Assembly: GCA_036937835.1 (NCBI GenBank)
Contig: CM072878.1
Location: forward strand, 14,984,001 to 15,048,000
Direction: 5' to 3'
DNA: 64,000 bases
DNA from: Pampus argenteus
Lineage: Eukaryota; Chordata; Actinopteri; Scombriformes; Stromateidae
A model generated the notes under the pieces. The model saw only the letters and a program-made list of their open reading frames with translations. It did no database searches and had not been told where the DNA came from. This document shows positions 13,176 through 25,400 of this stretch, piece after piece. Numbering within the stretch: position 1 is the stretch's first letter; each line of letters begins with the position of its first letter. The position numbers were made by a program, and so were the translations under genes.

Positions 13176-15193
13176 TAAATAATTATCATTGTAACAACAA
13201 CAAAAATGTAAAATAAAACAAGAACGGAAAGCAAACCTCTAACCTTTGGGCACTGCACTCTGAGTGGGCTTGTCTTTGGGAGTGGGTTTGGGACTCGAGG
13301 TAACATTTAAGACACATCGCTGTTCATCCATTCGCCCACGCTGGGCATGACCCATGAAGGAAAAAAAATCCTCCTGTTCATCTGAAGTCATAACCTAGAT
13401 GGTAAAAAAAAAAAAAAAAAAAGAAGAAGAATGATAAGATTGTGGATGCCTTTAACTCCTGAGGTTAAAAATAATCAATCAGTGACTTGTGCATACACCT
13501 GTTTTGAAGATGCTTTGTCTTTGCTCTTTGGACGGTCTATGTCTGAGCCGGGGCTAAAGGAGGATGAACGTGGAGGGCCTGAACTAATCGCAGACTTATC
13601 CTTTTGTTGTGAACACTGGGCCTTTGTGATTTTGGGTAGGGCGCACCTTTGGTCCTCCATCCTGGAACCCTGAAAAAAAAAAATAAATAAATAAATTTCC
13701 TACCATTTTTTTCTACAAGAGGCAGACCTCTTGAATGCATACAGGTCCACAGCACAAATAGCAAAAGATGGTGACTATCTAGTTTCATATTTGTTCAACA
13801 TTCAAAACAAGAAAATAAGTCACTATTTTAGATTTGATACTTTCATCCACTGATGTCAAAAACATTAGATACATAAAAGAAAGGAAAGAAAGGACGAACC
13901 TGAACTTTAGAGACCATGTAACTCAACTGGTTTGAATCTTCTTCGGTTGTAGGTTTAGGATTTTCTTTCTGTAATCCTGGTAATGACGGGAGAGATACTC
14001 GCTGGTCATCGAGCCGTTGGCTCTGAGTGTTGGCCAAGAGGCTGAAGAACATTTCAGAATCTGGACCTGGGAGGATGAAATGTGAAAATGTGTAATAGTT
14101 GAGTAACTACACAGGAAATGCACCTTGTCTGAACCGGATCTGTGCAGCACAATTCTATATATGTTTATCTTTGGCCTGTGTTTTATGTACTTGCAACGTG
14201 CTTTCTGTCTGTGTGTTTGGGTGTGCAGGGAGCACTCCTGCAAGGGTCCAAGGAACAGCGTTGGTCGTCCATGCGTTCACGTTGGCCATGGCTGATCATA
14301 GTCAGGAACTTTTGTTGTTCATCCTGTGTCGCTTCCTATTGGACAAAAACTGTGCAATAACGATCGGCCCAAAATGAGGACATTTTATAACAAATCTGTA
14401 ATGGATAAAACTGGAATGACTCATGGGAAGAGAACAGACCTTTATGGAACTGGAGCGGTCACGCTGTGGGGGAACCTGTAACTGGTTGGCTGGCACTAAC
14501 AGGAGCTTCCTGTTCGTATCTGGAGTACTCTCTGTGAGGGAAATCTGAGGTGAAGAGCCATGATGGTTATTACTCCTTGGTTCCTGAGGGGGAAAAAAAG
14601 TCACATTTTGGAGCAGAGGTCAGACATTTGTTCATGCAATCAGCCCTTTACAACCAGCGGTCAAGTACCTGGTAGTTTAATCCTGGCAATGACACCCGCT
14701 GGTCATTAAAGCGCCCCTGCATGTCGTCCGAGGTATGCAGGGAGTTCTTGTTGTTTGAATCTGTGAGGAACAGGGGTGAAACAATCAAGAATAAATCTGC
14801 CAAATGACATACACAATGCAGAGCGTTATCTTTGTGTCTACGGTCCCAACCTGAAGGTGAGGTTTTAATTTGTGCAGTTTTAGAAGGACTCAAGGCGCAA
14901 CACTGATCGTCCATTCGTCCACGCTGTGAGTAACTCAATAAATTGAAGATCTGCTCGTGTTCAGGAGTCTCCTATTGAGCATAGGTCAAAAGAATGGGTA
15001 AACAGCATAAACTATCAGACAATGTTATTTCTCCTTGGCACTTAATCTTGTCCTATATAGTTGTCTCCATATGACAGTGAAAGTCTTCAAATTTAACATA
15101 TATATTAAAAAGTAACCAGGAAGTATTGTTACAGGACAAAAGTCTTACCGTGTCTGTAGCTTCAGATTTTGAGTCCACTCCAGCAGCTGCCAT
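10918..15193 (-). CDS. pcp2: Purkinje cell protein 2 homologue, expanded multi-GoLoco protein (about 755 aa)
   Basis: Fifteen minus-strand exons: 15193-15149, 14971-14851, 14760-14669, 14583-14440, 14335-14191, 14066-13900, 13669-13499, 13394-13244, 13104-12941, 12798-12637, 12511-12358, 12278-12130, 11796-11617, 11444-11406, 11301-10918. Lengths sum to 2268 nt and every phase agrees. The family binds GDP-loaded Galpha-i/o through GoLoco motifs and blocks nucleotide release; mammalian PCP2 is found in Purkinje and retinal bipolar cells. Mammalian PCP2 is about 136 residues with two motifs; this protein has about nine intact ones, such as FFNMISHAQRGRMDEQRC and FFSLLANSQGRRLDDQR, in four tandem modules. 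Start: ATG 15193-15191 gives MAAAGVDSKSEATDT. The last exon adds a Ser/Arg-rich and Lys/Gly-rich tail. Position next to stxbp2 and pet100, as in human 19p13.2, favours pcp2 over gpsm1/2, and there are no TPR repeats. The 14335-14191 donor and the 11796 acceptor are the least certain junctions. Confidence 0.88.
11617..12511 (-). repeat. pcp2: pcp2 GoLoco module 4 (exons A4, B4; C4 eroded)
   Basis: Exons 12511-12358, 12278-12130 and 11796-11617. A4 (FFNMISHAQRGRMDEQRC) and B4 (FFKIIASSQGGRLDDQR) are intact. The YMVSKVQ half is missing at the end of B4, and C4 begins ASAPHITAAESTP where a motif half would be expected. A direct 11881 acceptor would hit a stop after five codons, so I chose the 11797 acceptor after a pyrimidine tract. 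Confidence 0.75.
11968..12002. repeat. (AAT)n microsatellite
   Basis: About twelve trinucleotide units inside a pcp2 intron. Confidence 0.95.
12637..13394 (-). repeat. pcp2: pcp2 GoLoco module 3 (exons A3, B3, C3, intact)
   Basis: Exons 13394-13244, 13104-12941 and 12798-12637. Motifs: FFSFMGHAQRGRMDEQRC, FFSLLANSQGRRLDDQR, and the split motif YMVSKVQ / GPRMDEQRCSAP. This is the copy closest to module 2. Confidence 0.85.
13144..13172. repeat. Poly(A) tract in a pcp2 intron
   Basis: A run of about 29 adenines on the plus strand, between the A3 and B3 exons. Confidence 0.95.
13499..14335 (-). repeat. pcp2: pcp2 GoLoco module 2 (exons A2, B2, C2, intact)
   Basis: Exons 14335-14191, 14066-13900 and 13669-13499. 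Motifs: KFLTMISHGQRERMDDQRC, then FFSLLANTQSQRLDDQR, then a third motif split by an intron, YMVSKVQ / GSRMEDQRCALP. Same phase pattern as module 3. Confidence 0.85.
14440..14971 (-). repeat. pcp2: pcp2 GoLoco module 1 (exons A1, B1, C1; B1 and C1 eroded)
   Basis: Exons 14971-14851, 14760-14669 and 14583-14440 encode residues about 16-134. A1 has an intact motif (IFNLLSYSQRGRMDDQCC). B1 keeps the DQR triad (RFNDQRVSLPGL) but has lost the F-x-LL helix and the following half motif. In C1 the expected RM-DEQRC half reads EPRSNNHHGS. Phases run 0-1, 1-0, 0-0, as in the other modules. Confidence 0.8.
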
Positions 15194-15396
15194 CGTGAAA
15201 AATAATACAAAAAGGGGAAAAAGTCCCTAACTGAAAACAAGGTAAAATGTAAAAAGTCAAAAAAGTTGCACAGAAGTGCTATTGATGGAAATCCCATCCA
15301 GGTCTTTTTGGATGGATCTATTGTATGTACAATAGAAGGTATGGTCCCATTCGATGTCTCACTAAATGTGTACTGGATATGGCTTGGCGGAAGGCT

Positions 15397-15405
15397 TTTA
15401 AATAG
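15397..15405 (-). promoter_or_regulatory. Possible TATA-like box of pcp2
   Basis: CTATTTAAA on the minus strand, about 200 bases upstream of the pcp2 ATG. This would place the transcription start near 15370. Confidence 0.35.
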
Positions 15406-15477
15406 AGTTAAGTGCAGAGTATTAACCCATTGCCATTAAGACCCCAGCCAGTGCCCCGATCTTAATATGACCATCTG

Positions 15478-15501
15478 TAATCCCAGATGAAAACATAATC
15501 C
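15478..15501. promoter_or_regulatory. Paired TAATCC (OTX/CRX-type) motifs upstream of pcp2
   Basis: TAATCC occurs at 15478-15483 and 15496-15501 in the same orientation, 18 bases apart and just upstream of the putative TATA. CRX/OTX factors bind this core in retinal genes, and PCP2 is expressed in retinal bipolar cells. The motif is short, so chance is possible. Confidence 0.3.
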
Positions 15502-15821
15502 TTAGCATGGAGAGGGATGATCTTTTTCACTGGTAGGTGTACAACTCCCCTTTTTACCTAACACTGTGCTTAAAGTTCATGTTTATATTTCAAAGCTTCC
15601 ACATTGTTATTATATGGAGCAAAAAGGCATATGTCACAGGTCACATATTGAACAAAACTGACCTGTCACTTATCAGTATAATACACACATTTTTAATAAG
15701 ACCTCAAATATTTGGTCCTGGGTGTAAAGGGCAGTTGTAAGTATTCAAATTCACGGTAAATTGAGCTAAGACATTGATAAAAGCTCTTTTAAATCACAAT
15801 TTAGAGTGAATATAATGTTTC

Positions 15822-15827
15822 TTTATT
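15822..15827 (-). terminator. stxbp2: Candidate poly(A) signal of stxbp2
   Basis: AATAAA on the minus strand, about 645 bases beyond the stop codon. The stretch 15830-16470 is non-coding and fits the stxbp2 3' UTR; it contains an A-rich tract at 15963-15992. Confidence 0.5.
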
Positions 15828-16470
15828 ACTTATTTTTAACAACCAAGAAACACACACCCACCACATTTGCTCCCAGCAATATATTAAAGTAAAAGGTAAA
15901 TGTGCAAGATTTCATAAAACAGCAGGTGAGACATTTTGTCTGAGATATTTCCCAGATGAGGTGAAAAAAAAAAAGAAAAAAAAAAAAAAAAGAGAGAGTA
16001 CCTAGAGAAAACAGGTATCACACACATGTCCCTTGATATAAAGGTGCATATTGACTTATATACGTATAGATTACACTCAAATATGATTTTTTTGATGTGA
16101 GATGATCGGGTTTTGTGGGAATGATGCAATCCTGTCAGTACAAAACTAAGGAAATCAAATATATAGTAACAAAAATAAGAATTTGAATGAGAATAGTACA
16201 ATAATCAAAATATTAATAATGCCTACATTCAAACGAAATATTTTCAATCACAGAAAGTTACAGAATCAATTTCACAACAATCAATAAAAAGGACCTTATA
16301 AAATAAAATTAAGCATCACAAATATTTCCTTCCGCCTACATCTAAAACTTCTCATCACGTTTCACTTGAAATGTCGAAGATGCTGTGACAGAAGACCAGC
16401 AACCAATCATCTCAAAGCAAAGACTAAACCCTTATTCCAATGTGCTCTTCCCTGTTCAGGGTGTAACAAT

Positions 16471-19400
16471 CTAACAATCGGGATTAGGAACTTGGTCCAG
16501 ACTCTTCAGGTCATTAAGGAAGCTGGTTGGAGTCAGGATGTGAGATGACCCTGTCAATGAGAAAATTATATATTGAATAAAGGCAAAATCCTACATCAAG
16601 AGGCAGCAGGTACAAAAGAAAACATGCCGCTTCACAACAGCAATTGCTTACCGATCAGCACTTCCCATTTCCCATCAGTGGCTCGAGTGACTTCATAGGC
16701 GGAGCGCATCTCTGAGTGCGACACCCCACCGATCACAAAAATAATAAGCCGCGGACCAGAACGATATTCTGCCGGAGATTTATTTTTGTGCCAGTGTCCA
16801 AGACGTGCGCTGCTGTAAAAGAATTACAGCAATAATTGAGCAACATGTAGTTGTAAATGAAGGGTTGTTTGTTTCATTACACAGACGTGACCCATCATTG
16901 ACCCTGAAATTCAAGATGATATTGTATTTAGATTCTCTACTTACTACCTGCCTGCTAATCAGTTTCATAATGTTACAGAAGTTGAACTGCCATGTCTGGT
17001 TTTATATAGCCAGCCTATATTCTAGTGTTTATATTAATAACTACTCAGCTTTAATTCCTTTCCTTTGCTAAAAAGGAAAGGATGGAGACAGTCATTGTGC
17101 ATTATGCAGATTATGAGTGAAACTAGGTCCATCAAAGTGGTTTGTATAAGCACCATCATCATGATGGGAATTCCCTGGAGGATTATATTTAGTATTCAAA
17201 GCAAAACTGGCTTAATTTCACCTTTTTTTCCAAGTCCAACTCACTTTGTCAAAAGCTTGGGTCAATCTCAGTTACAGGGATAAAAGCTTTAATTTTACAA
17301 AAAAATAATCTGTCTGTTACCCCACTTAATAGTTGCTTTAAAATAAATTCCAATTTCCAAACTAATATCTGCTTGGAACATCAGAAAAACGTCATGCTTT
17401 TATTTATATACAATCAGTGAAAACCATGATAAAAATGTTTTCTAACCTGACTGCAGTCTGGGTTGTATTGATGGGAGCAGGATCAGAGATGAATGGCCAC
17501 TGCTTTCTGTCCAGTTTATCCTCGATGGCATTCTGGGACACAGAAACACAGATGGTGTAAAAAGCTGAAAGCGAAACTAAGCAGGTGTGCCGGCAACATC
17601 TGAAGCCTCACTTTAGCTTTAGTACCTCTATGACGTCCTTGATGATGGGTGACCATCTAGAGAGTTGGTACGTGCTCTCGGTGCGCTCCTTCCGCTCCGG
17701 CAGCGTTTTACCAGCATTGCGGCCCTAACGAACAACGTAACGCATGTAAGAAATACTCACACACAAACATTAAGGCCATAGCCAAACTGCAACTAAGAAA
17801 TTTACCTCAGCTATAATGTTACAGCCCAGGTTCTGCAGGTTGGTGATGATGTTGCTGTCTGCCTGTATGTTTGCATGCTGGATGAGCTTGGCGAGGTCCT
17901 CCTCCCCAATGCCTACGTGGATAACCAAACTCTTATTTAAAAACAGCGAGACCACCATAGCACCATGTCTTTTTTGCATAAAAACATTGGTTTTAAAATG
18001 TCACACGGGCATTGCTTAAGTTGTGTCCCACCTTTTTTCTTGTGGAATATGAAGAGCAGTATGATGCGGATTTTGTCATAGGCCTCAATTTCATTGTTGA
18101 GGAGCACAGGAACAATGCTCTTCATTGCATTTTTTAGAGGTTCCCCCTCTGCATTTGCGCCCATTGCAAGGTCCTGTGGAGGACACTTATGGTTAACTAT
18201 TAACTTCTATTGGAATCTGAATTGCCAATCATACCTTAAGTCAGCTGACAGCGGACTCGCAGGGCAGCTGACACTAACAGAGCAGTATTCTCAAGTGAAA
18301 ATTCTGCCTACTGTAACATATGTACTTTAAGTTAGTGCTGGTGTTAAAAAACACTAAACTTTTTAAAAGAATCTCAGCATAGTTTTCACTGAACAGTTTT
18401 GTTTTGAAGAAAGAAACTATCCTAGATTATTCAGTAACTTAAAAGACTTGCATTTGTAATTGATCAGTTATGTCAAAGATAATGACAAATGTTGGCTACT
18501 TAACTTTTATTTACATCTAGCTGTGGGATTTCCCTTTAATGCAATCCTGGGGACTGCGTGACTTCCGTTAAAACTTGTTAAACATCATGATGAATTTGGC
18601 CTTGTTAGTGCCACTCAACTACAAAACCTTTTGCAAGCAACTAAAATTAGAAAATGGCATGAAGAGCGCATCTAAATAGTTATACACAATGTTATACACA
18701 TACATTTGTAATTGCTTGTCCAAACACTTTAAAACACTTAGACAAATGACAGCTGACAAAAAGCCATTGCTGTTTGGATCACGCTGTCCATCACAGAGCC
18801 AAAACATGCCCGTTGGATTAAAGAGGCTGCTTTCAGACATGCTGGCAATCCATTAATGCAGTCGAGTCATTCAGTCATATAAAAAAATAAAAATAAAAAA
18901 ATAAATAAAAAACCCATTAACACATCTCTCAAGACTAAATGTGGCAGAACACACGCATGTCTGGTATCCAAACACACTGGGGTTTGGCACTGGTCTGAGC
19001 TTTGGCTTTATCCCACTCTCGATACAGTCTGAAAGGATTTCCACCAAGTAGTAAATGTGCGTATTATTAAATGCCTTTACACCCAGTAATGACATAACAG
19101 TATTTCTGTTGATATGCGGATGCTGATGTCTGGTCGCAAGCTTCTTGCCATATTACGATTATGATTCTCCATTAAATATCACGAGACCATGCCAGTGGCA
19201 TTTGAACACACCCCAGAGGAGCTATAAATAAAAAAGCTATCGCGTTGAGGTCACTCAGTGTGCTGAGTGAGTGGGGCAAAGTAATTCCATGTCAGACATT
19301 CCCTCTAAGATACTAAATGTCAGTGACTCACACAGTGAGACACTCTAGTTGATCCTGTGTGATAAAAACTACCGGCTGACAGGTTCTGCCAACAACACAA

Positions 19401-22400
19401 GATCAGAGAAATTCCAACAAGAGCAAAGGCTCAGTGCTATGTGCTAATCTATGGCTCCCTTCCTCTTTAGGGATCAAGAGTCTGTTATCGTGTTTCTATT
19501 CATACCTCCAACTATAGATGTACAGGACTACTACAGCTTCACTCATTGAACTCAACCTCCACAGATTATTTTAAAAAGACTATAAATTATTATACACTCT
19601 ACATAAGTACCGACCTGTTCCACTTCACAAAGCTTATCAAGAGAGGCCTTGAATTTCTTCATGCAAGCTTCAGCTAGGTGCAAGTGAGTAGAGTACTGTG
19701 AATGAAATAAAAAAAAAACAATTATGTGTACAATTTCATAGTGTTAATTATTCACCTATAATTAAAACAGAAGTCAATATATAATCCGTATATACAATTT
19801 AAAAGAAACAATTCATATTATTCACATGCCCGACAGAAGCTCGGCTAAAATCTGTAAACTTAAGAGAGAATTCTGGAGCTTCTCCACTAAAAATAAAGGA
19901 AGACTGTACTCATAATGGGCAGTCAGTGTATGAAGCAAATGAATTAGAAGTACTTTAAAATAAAACGTTAACAGAAATTCTGTGAATGTTCTCTAATTTA
20001 CTGTTTAGAAGTATCTCCTAGACAAAATTCAAAATGCATTCATTCTTCATCCCGCTCACATTGCTCAGCTCCTTCTGGTACTGTGGCATCTTCTTTAACA
20101 TCTGAGAGAGATCTTTGATGTTGGCCTGAAATGGAAAACAGTCTTCAAGTTATATCGTGGACATTTGTCTTAATAATTGACAAAAAAAACAAACAAACAT
20201 ATTATTGCACATAAATACTCACATTGTCAGTGCACATTCTCTTGCTCTCACAAAAGATGCGAAGAAGCTCTGTCACTTTCCTGCAACGATTCATCTGATG
20301 AGCAATCAAATTGTAATCTTGGTACCTTACAGGATCATAACTTTAGCCAACTGTTATATATATGCGCACACAGAATGCATTTTACACAATTGTTTGGGCA
20401 ACTTTCTTAATGCAATCTGACAAATGGCTGCAATATGATTTTTGCAAAAGGACCTAATGAACATGTCTTACTGAGTATTTGGCCCCTCCACTTCTTATTA
20501 AAAACAAACAACAGATGAAGTCATTATTTTAATTTCTTACAAATAAATACAATATTACATAGCGAGCTGATCAAAACTTGTGGGAAAGGACGACGTGAGA
20601 GGCACTCATGTGTACTTACTTAGTGACATCTGCAATGTGCATATGTCGGAGCTGAACCCAGAGCTCATCATCTTCATCCAGTAACACTTCTCTGTCTTGT
20701 GCATTCCCAATGCCAGTTGACTGATAACTTAAAAAAAACAAAACATGTACATATGTACAACAAACAATAAATATGGAAAAATGGGATGCCAAATACAGCA
20801 AAGCCAATGAACAGCAGTTTACTCACTTATAGATATCCTGTTTGATATCAAGCAAATCGTAAGCCATTGCCTGGAAGGTCAACTCGTGAAGAATCGGTGA
20901 GATGGGATCAAACCCACGATCAACAATCAGTAGCTGGGATCGCGCCTTATCTGCACCCTGACAACAATAAAGATTAGGCATATGAGCCAATACAAATCAA
21001 CAATATCAATTACCTCACAGATGCATAATAAACTAGGATCTAGTCTACAGGATTGTAAATATAAAGTCATTTGTTGTGTTTTTATGAGTCATGCAGTGAA
21101 AGTGTTATCAGCTTTTATCTATACGAAAAAACCCCAAACCAAAAATCACCATGTAACTGATGCAGCATGACACAACACTTGTGCACCATGTCAAGTATAG
21201 TAAAAGGAAATACAGAGAATGATTATACTGCACAGTATTTCAATGCACTTCAGATGAATGGGGTCAAGAAAAGAACAGTAATACATGCCTGTTAAGATCC
21301 ATCTCAGGAGCAAGGAAATGTCAGCTAAGAGAGACAGAAAAGAAGAAAGGAAAAGGAGAAAGGTCCAGCGAAGCGTGAGGAAAAATTAGGAAATAAACAG
21401 GAAATAAAACCCAGAAACCACAGAAACGTCCACAACCAGTAAAGGTGAAGAGCTGCAGAGTCCCAGTGGAAGTGTATTTTCTTGTATAAAAAAAAGCTGG
21501 TTCAGCAGGGAAAAAAGCAACGTAAGAATCTAGCTTTTTGGGTCAAAGAATTACATGAACACATTAGAGCATATAGGAATTGATGTGGGTGGTGTCTTCA
21601 TGGTGCCTAACCTCTCCCATGCTTGGGTTGTCAGCTTTGTGAGCATTCAGGCGCTGGTAGACCTCATCAGCCAGTCTGGCATTCTCCTCTGGTCCCCTGC
21701 GAGACAGAGTTGCATACAACTTTGATTCATAAAATGTAAATTCAGGGGGCAAACTAATTTCACTGTACTTTGATAGAAGGCTTCCATACTTGCGGTATCG
21801 GATTGCAGGGTACTCCTTAAGTGTGTCACACAGAGTTGCAATCTGCTCAGCCAGATTCTCGATCATTTTGTCTTTTTCTACAGTGGGTTTCAAGCTATAG
21901 AAGGAGTACAGGGAGGTTGGGTCATCCAGGGAGAATACCTGCAGGGGTGGGGGGGGATGACAGGAATTAAGATTTGTCCCGGTTTGAATATATGGTGTTG
22001 ATCACCAGAGGCATTACTAGGATTTGAAAAAGATCTGGGGCTAAGCCAAGATCATCAAGGGCTTAATCTTTTTTTTCTTCCTGTTTTTTTTTTTGGAATG
22101 ATAGACCTATCTGTCCAGTGAGGCAGCAACTAGTGTAAATGATGGCACAAAAACATGTCATTTCTTTAACCAATTTACTTATTTACAATTAGAGAGGCCG
22201 AGTTCAGTATATGTAAACGCTTTATTGTCACTACAGCACATATTGTGAAACACTGCATTTAAGCAGAAAAAACAATTACTGTATAAACTTATAAACAGAA
22301 CATAAAATATAACATATTTATCTTGAACATAGTGGAGCATTTAGCAGCTTTAGCTAACGGAAACTAAAACGGCGGTTTAAGTCAAGTAGACAAAGTTCCC

Positions 22401-25400
22401 AACCTGAGACTCGTACGGCAGGAAAGCAACGTTGATCTCTTTTAAAGTCTTGACAACCTTGGCGACTCTGGATCTCCCAATCTCAGCGAAGAGGCCATCT
22501 GGGCAAGCTACAGAAGCAAAAGAATAACGCATATTAAAAATGGAAATAGCTTGACCTGATTATATTATAATCATATAGAATATATATATTTTGTAACTTT
22601 TGAATGTTCTGAACACTACATTTGAAAACAATATAAACATAAGGTTTTCTGTAGCTGAAGCAGAGTATACTGTACATACACACACAAACTTACTGTCAGT
22701 GAAGAAGATGTGTGCTGCTTTGTAAGTGAAGGCACTGTCTTTGAAGTCGTTGATGAGAGCACGAACCGACTGTAATTCAAAAAACAAAATTTAAAATAGT
22801 TTAAAATATTCTGAATATGGGAAATATGGAAATGAACACAGAAGACTGCTGACCTTCTCCACTGGTGAAATCAAATATATGGCCTCCAGACTAGAGATGG
22901 GCTCCCTGCGTTTATTGATGTCCTCCACAACTGAAAAGCAGAGAAGAGAGAATTTTTACTTCAAGCTAAACAATATGAAATCAATCAATATCACATGCAA
23001 ATAAAACATCAATGTAAAGTGAAATATAGCAACATAATGTACTGATACAGTGAAACTCCTAGAATGAAGTTGAGTTGGATAAAAAGACATCCAGCTATCA
23101 GGGAAGGGAATGTATTGTACATGGTAAGGGAAGGACTTCCAGCAATACATATGCAATATTAAAACCCTGCTCTGAGTATATACTGTGTACATCCCCCAGG
23201 CTGAGCACAGTTGAGCTAAATTTGGAAAAAAAACGTGTGTTGGTTATCTGTATCATCACGTAAACAACCGATACACAGGGCGTGACACCAATAATTGTCT
23301 GCATACTTACTGGTCACCCCCTCTGCCAAAATGTCAGACATCTTGCAGCAAGAGGAGAGAATTCGCATGCTCATGTGGTCCACGATAAGAACCTGAAGTA
23401 ACCAAAGATAAACACAGGTTATAATTCAGTGCGTCAAAATCAGGGATTATCTTGATTCTTATTTGGCAATTGTTACCTTCCATTCTCCATCCTTCTTCAC
23501 ACTCTTGATGACCCCATTGAGGATTTCTGTAGAAGTGAAGACAAAGACAAAGATTTTCTAGCTCATCGCAGAAAAAGATGGGTAAAATGGGTAACAAGTA
23601 GGGATGTGTGGGATTAGCTGATTAAATACTAATCGGTTAAACTAATTATTAATATTTTATTAATGTACAATGCTGGTGAACTGTTGCATCCAAGATGATA
23701 CGCAAACCACCTGCTGCAGCTCTGACAGGAAGCAGCAGGTCATACAACCAGCGTGGTTTGGCAGTATGTATATATTTTTATATGTAGGCTGTGTAAACTG
23801 GCATACAACCACTCGACTGGAGCAATGTGTAACCGCATTCAGCACAGGCATGTTGACATTAGTGAAATGTTCATAAATGTTTACGACGCATAGTGCCACA
23901 CATTTCAGCTGCATTTATAATATAATTTGGTTATTGAAGAATCCGACGCTTTCGATTGCCTCTTAATTACACACAATATAATGTCAGTTTAGCCTTATTG
24001 ATTAAATTGGGCTCAATTGTTTTCTTACTTTTAGACTAAATTTAAATCAACAGGGAAATTAGGCATTAGCAACATCCCTAGTATATTATTATAAAATACT
24101 GACTCCAATACGGCAATAATTTAGCAATGCAGTTTGTAAATCAGAGGTAACATAACAACAAATTTTACATCTCTGTGACATTTTTACAAAAAGGAAAGCA
24201 TATGATTGAGAATTCAGATTACAGCATACAACTCTCAGGAACCAGGAACTTTCTTAAAACAAACCCATATTTGGCACTTGTGTTTACCAATTCACCTGAT
24301 TGGGTGCAACTTCCTTGCGTTATACTGTTGATTACAGGCTATGAGATTCACACAACAACATACCGTAGTTGTTCTAATGTCATTTACTCCAAATGATCCA
24401 GTGTGTCTATGTGGGTTTATGATCACGACAAAACTATTTCCTTGGGGAAACTCTCAAACTATGTCTTGGATCCCCTTTGCTCTAAATGCTTTTTGAAGGA
24501 AGTATTGAAGGAAGGAGACTGTGGCATGAAAGATACTGAGAAATGAAGAATTACACAAATGTGTTATGTTGTTCCCTCAACTTCCTTGTTGAACATATTT
24601 AGAAACACTGCAGTGACTCTTTAAGACATTTGATTCAGTGACATTATTTTTTTTACCGTATCAATAACTTGCAAATTGAAATGATAATCATCTGGTTATG
24701 GGAATTTAAATCAGCAGTTAATTAAAAAGAAACGTATTATTGTGCTTCTCCTACTGCCATCTATTATCATATCTATGTTATGAACATCTTAACAAAATAT
24801 TTGGTGTTGATAGAGTTAGAAGGCAGAATTATGATCTAGTTTTGTACCAACATACTGTACAATCAACATAAAGCTGCTCGCCAGAATTACTTAAGACAAG
24901 CTTACAGCAAATTATGTAAATACACAAACTCATAACAGTCTGAGCCGAGTGGAAAAAAAGACACAATGGCAATGTCTTGTCTTGTAATGCCAAATCTATT
25001 TATATACTAGGAACTGGAAACAATGGCTACTTGCTACTTGTATTAAAATAGACAACAATACTAAGCCATACTGGCAAGGTTAGCCTGTGTCAATATTTGT
25101 ATGCAAAATTGCCCTGCAAGACCATCTAACCAACAACAAAATGCTGTTTGAGGTCTGGTTTGACTTTATTCTGTCACTGCCCTGTGTTTATTACTAAAGA
25201 TTACAGATTTTATTTTGCATTATTAACAATGACAGAAGAGACGACCTTCGTGCTCCTGTGCTTAAACTGAACAACGTTTTAAGCATCAGTTCAGGCCTCA
25301 TGCCTCCATTTCCACCTGCGTGTTTTATATTCTGATTGTCATAAATCATACAGCTCAATAATAAATGCAGTATTTCAAACTTAACTAGAAATTAACTAGT

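Noticed and set aside
10918..15193. Assignment to gpsm1/gpsm2 instead of pcp2
   Set aside because: No TPR repeats are encoded, the motif types match the two PCP2 motifs, and the neighbours are stxbp2 and pet100.
21890..21910. Apparent one-base frameshift in stxbp2 exon 7
   Set aside because: A recount of the bases across the line break gives a 149-base exon in phase (SLYSFYSLKPTVE), and the summed coding length is divisible by three.
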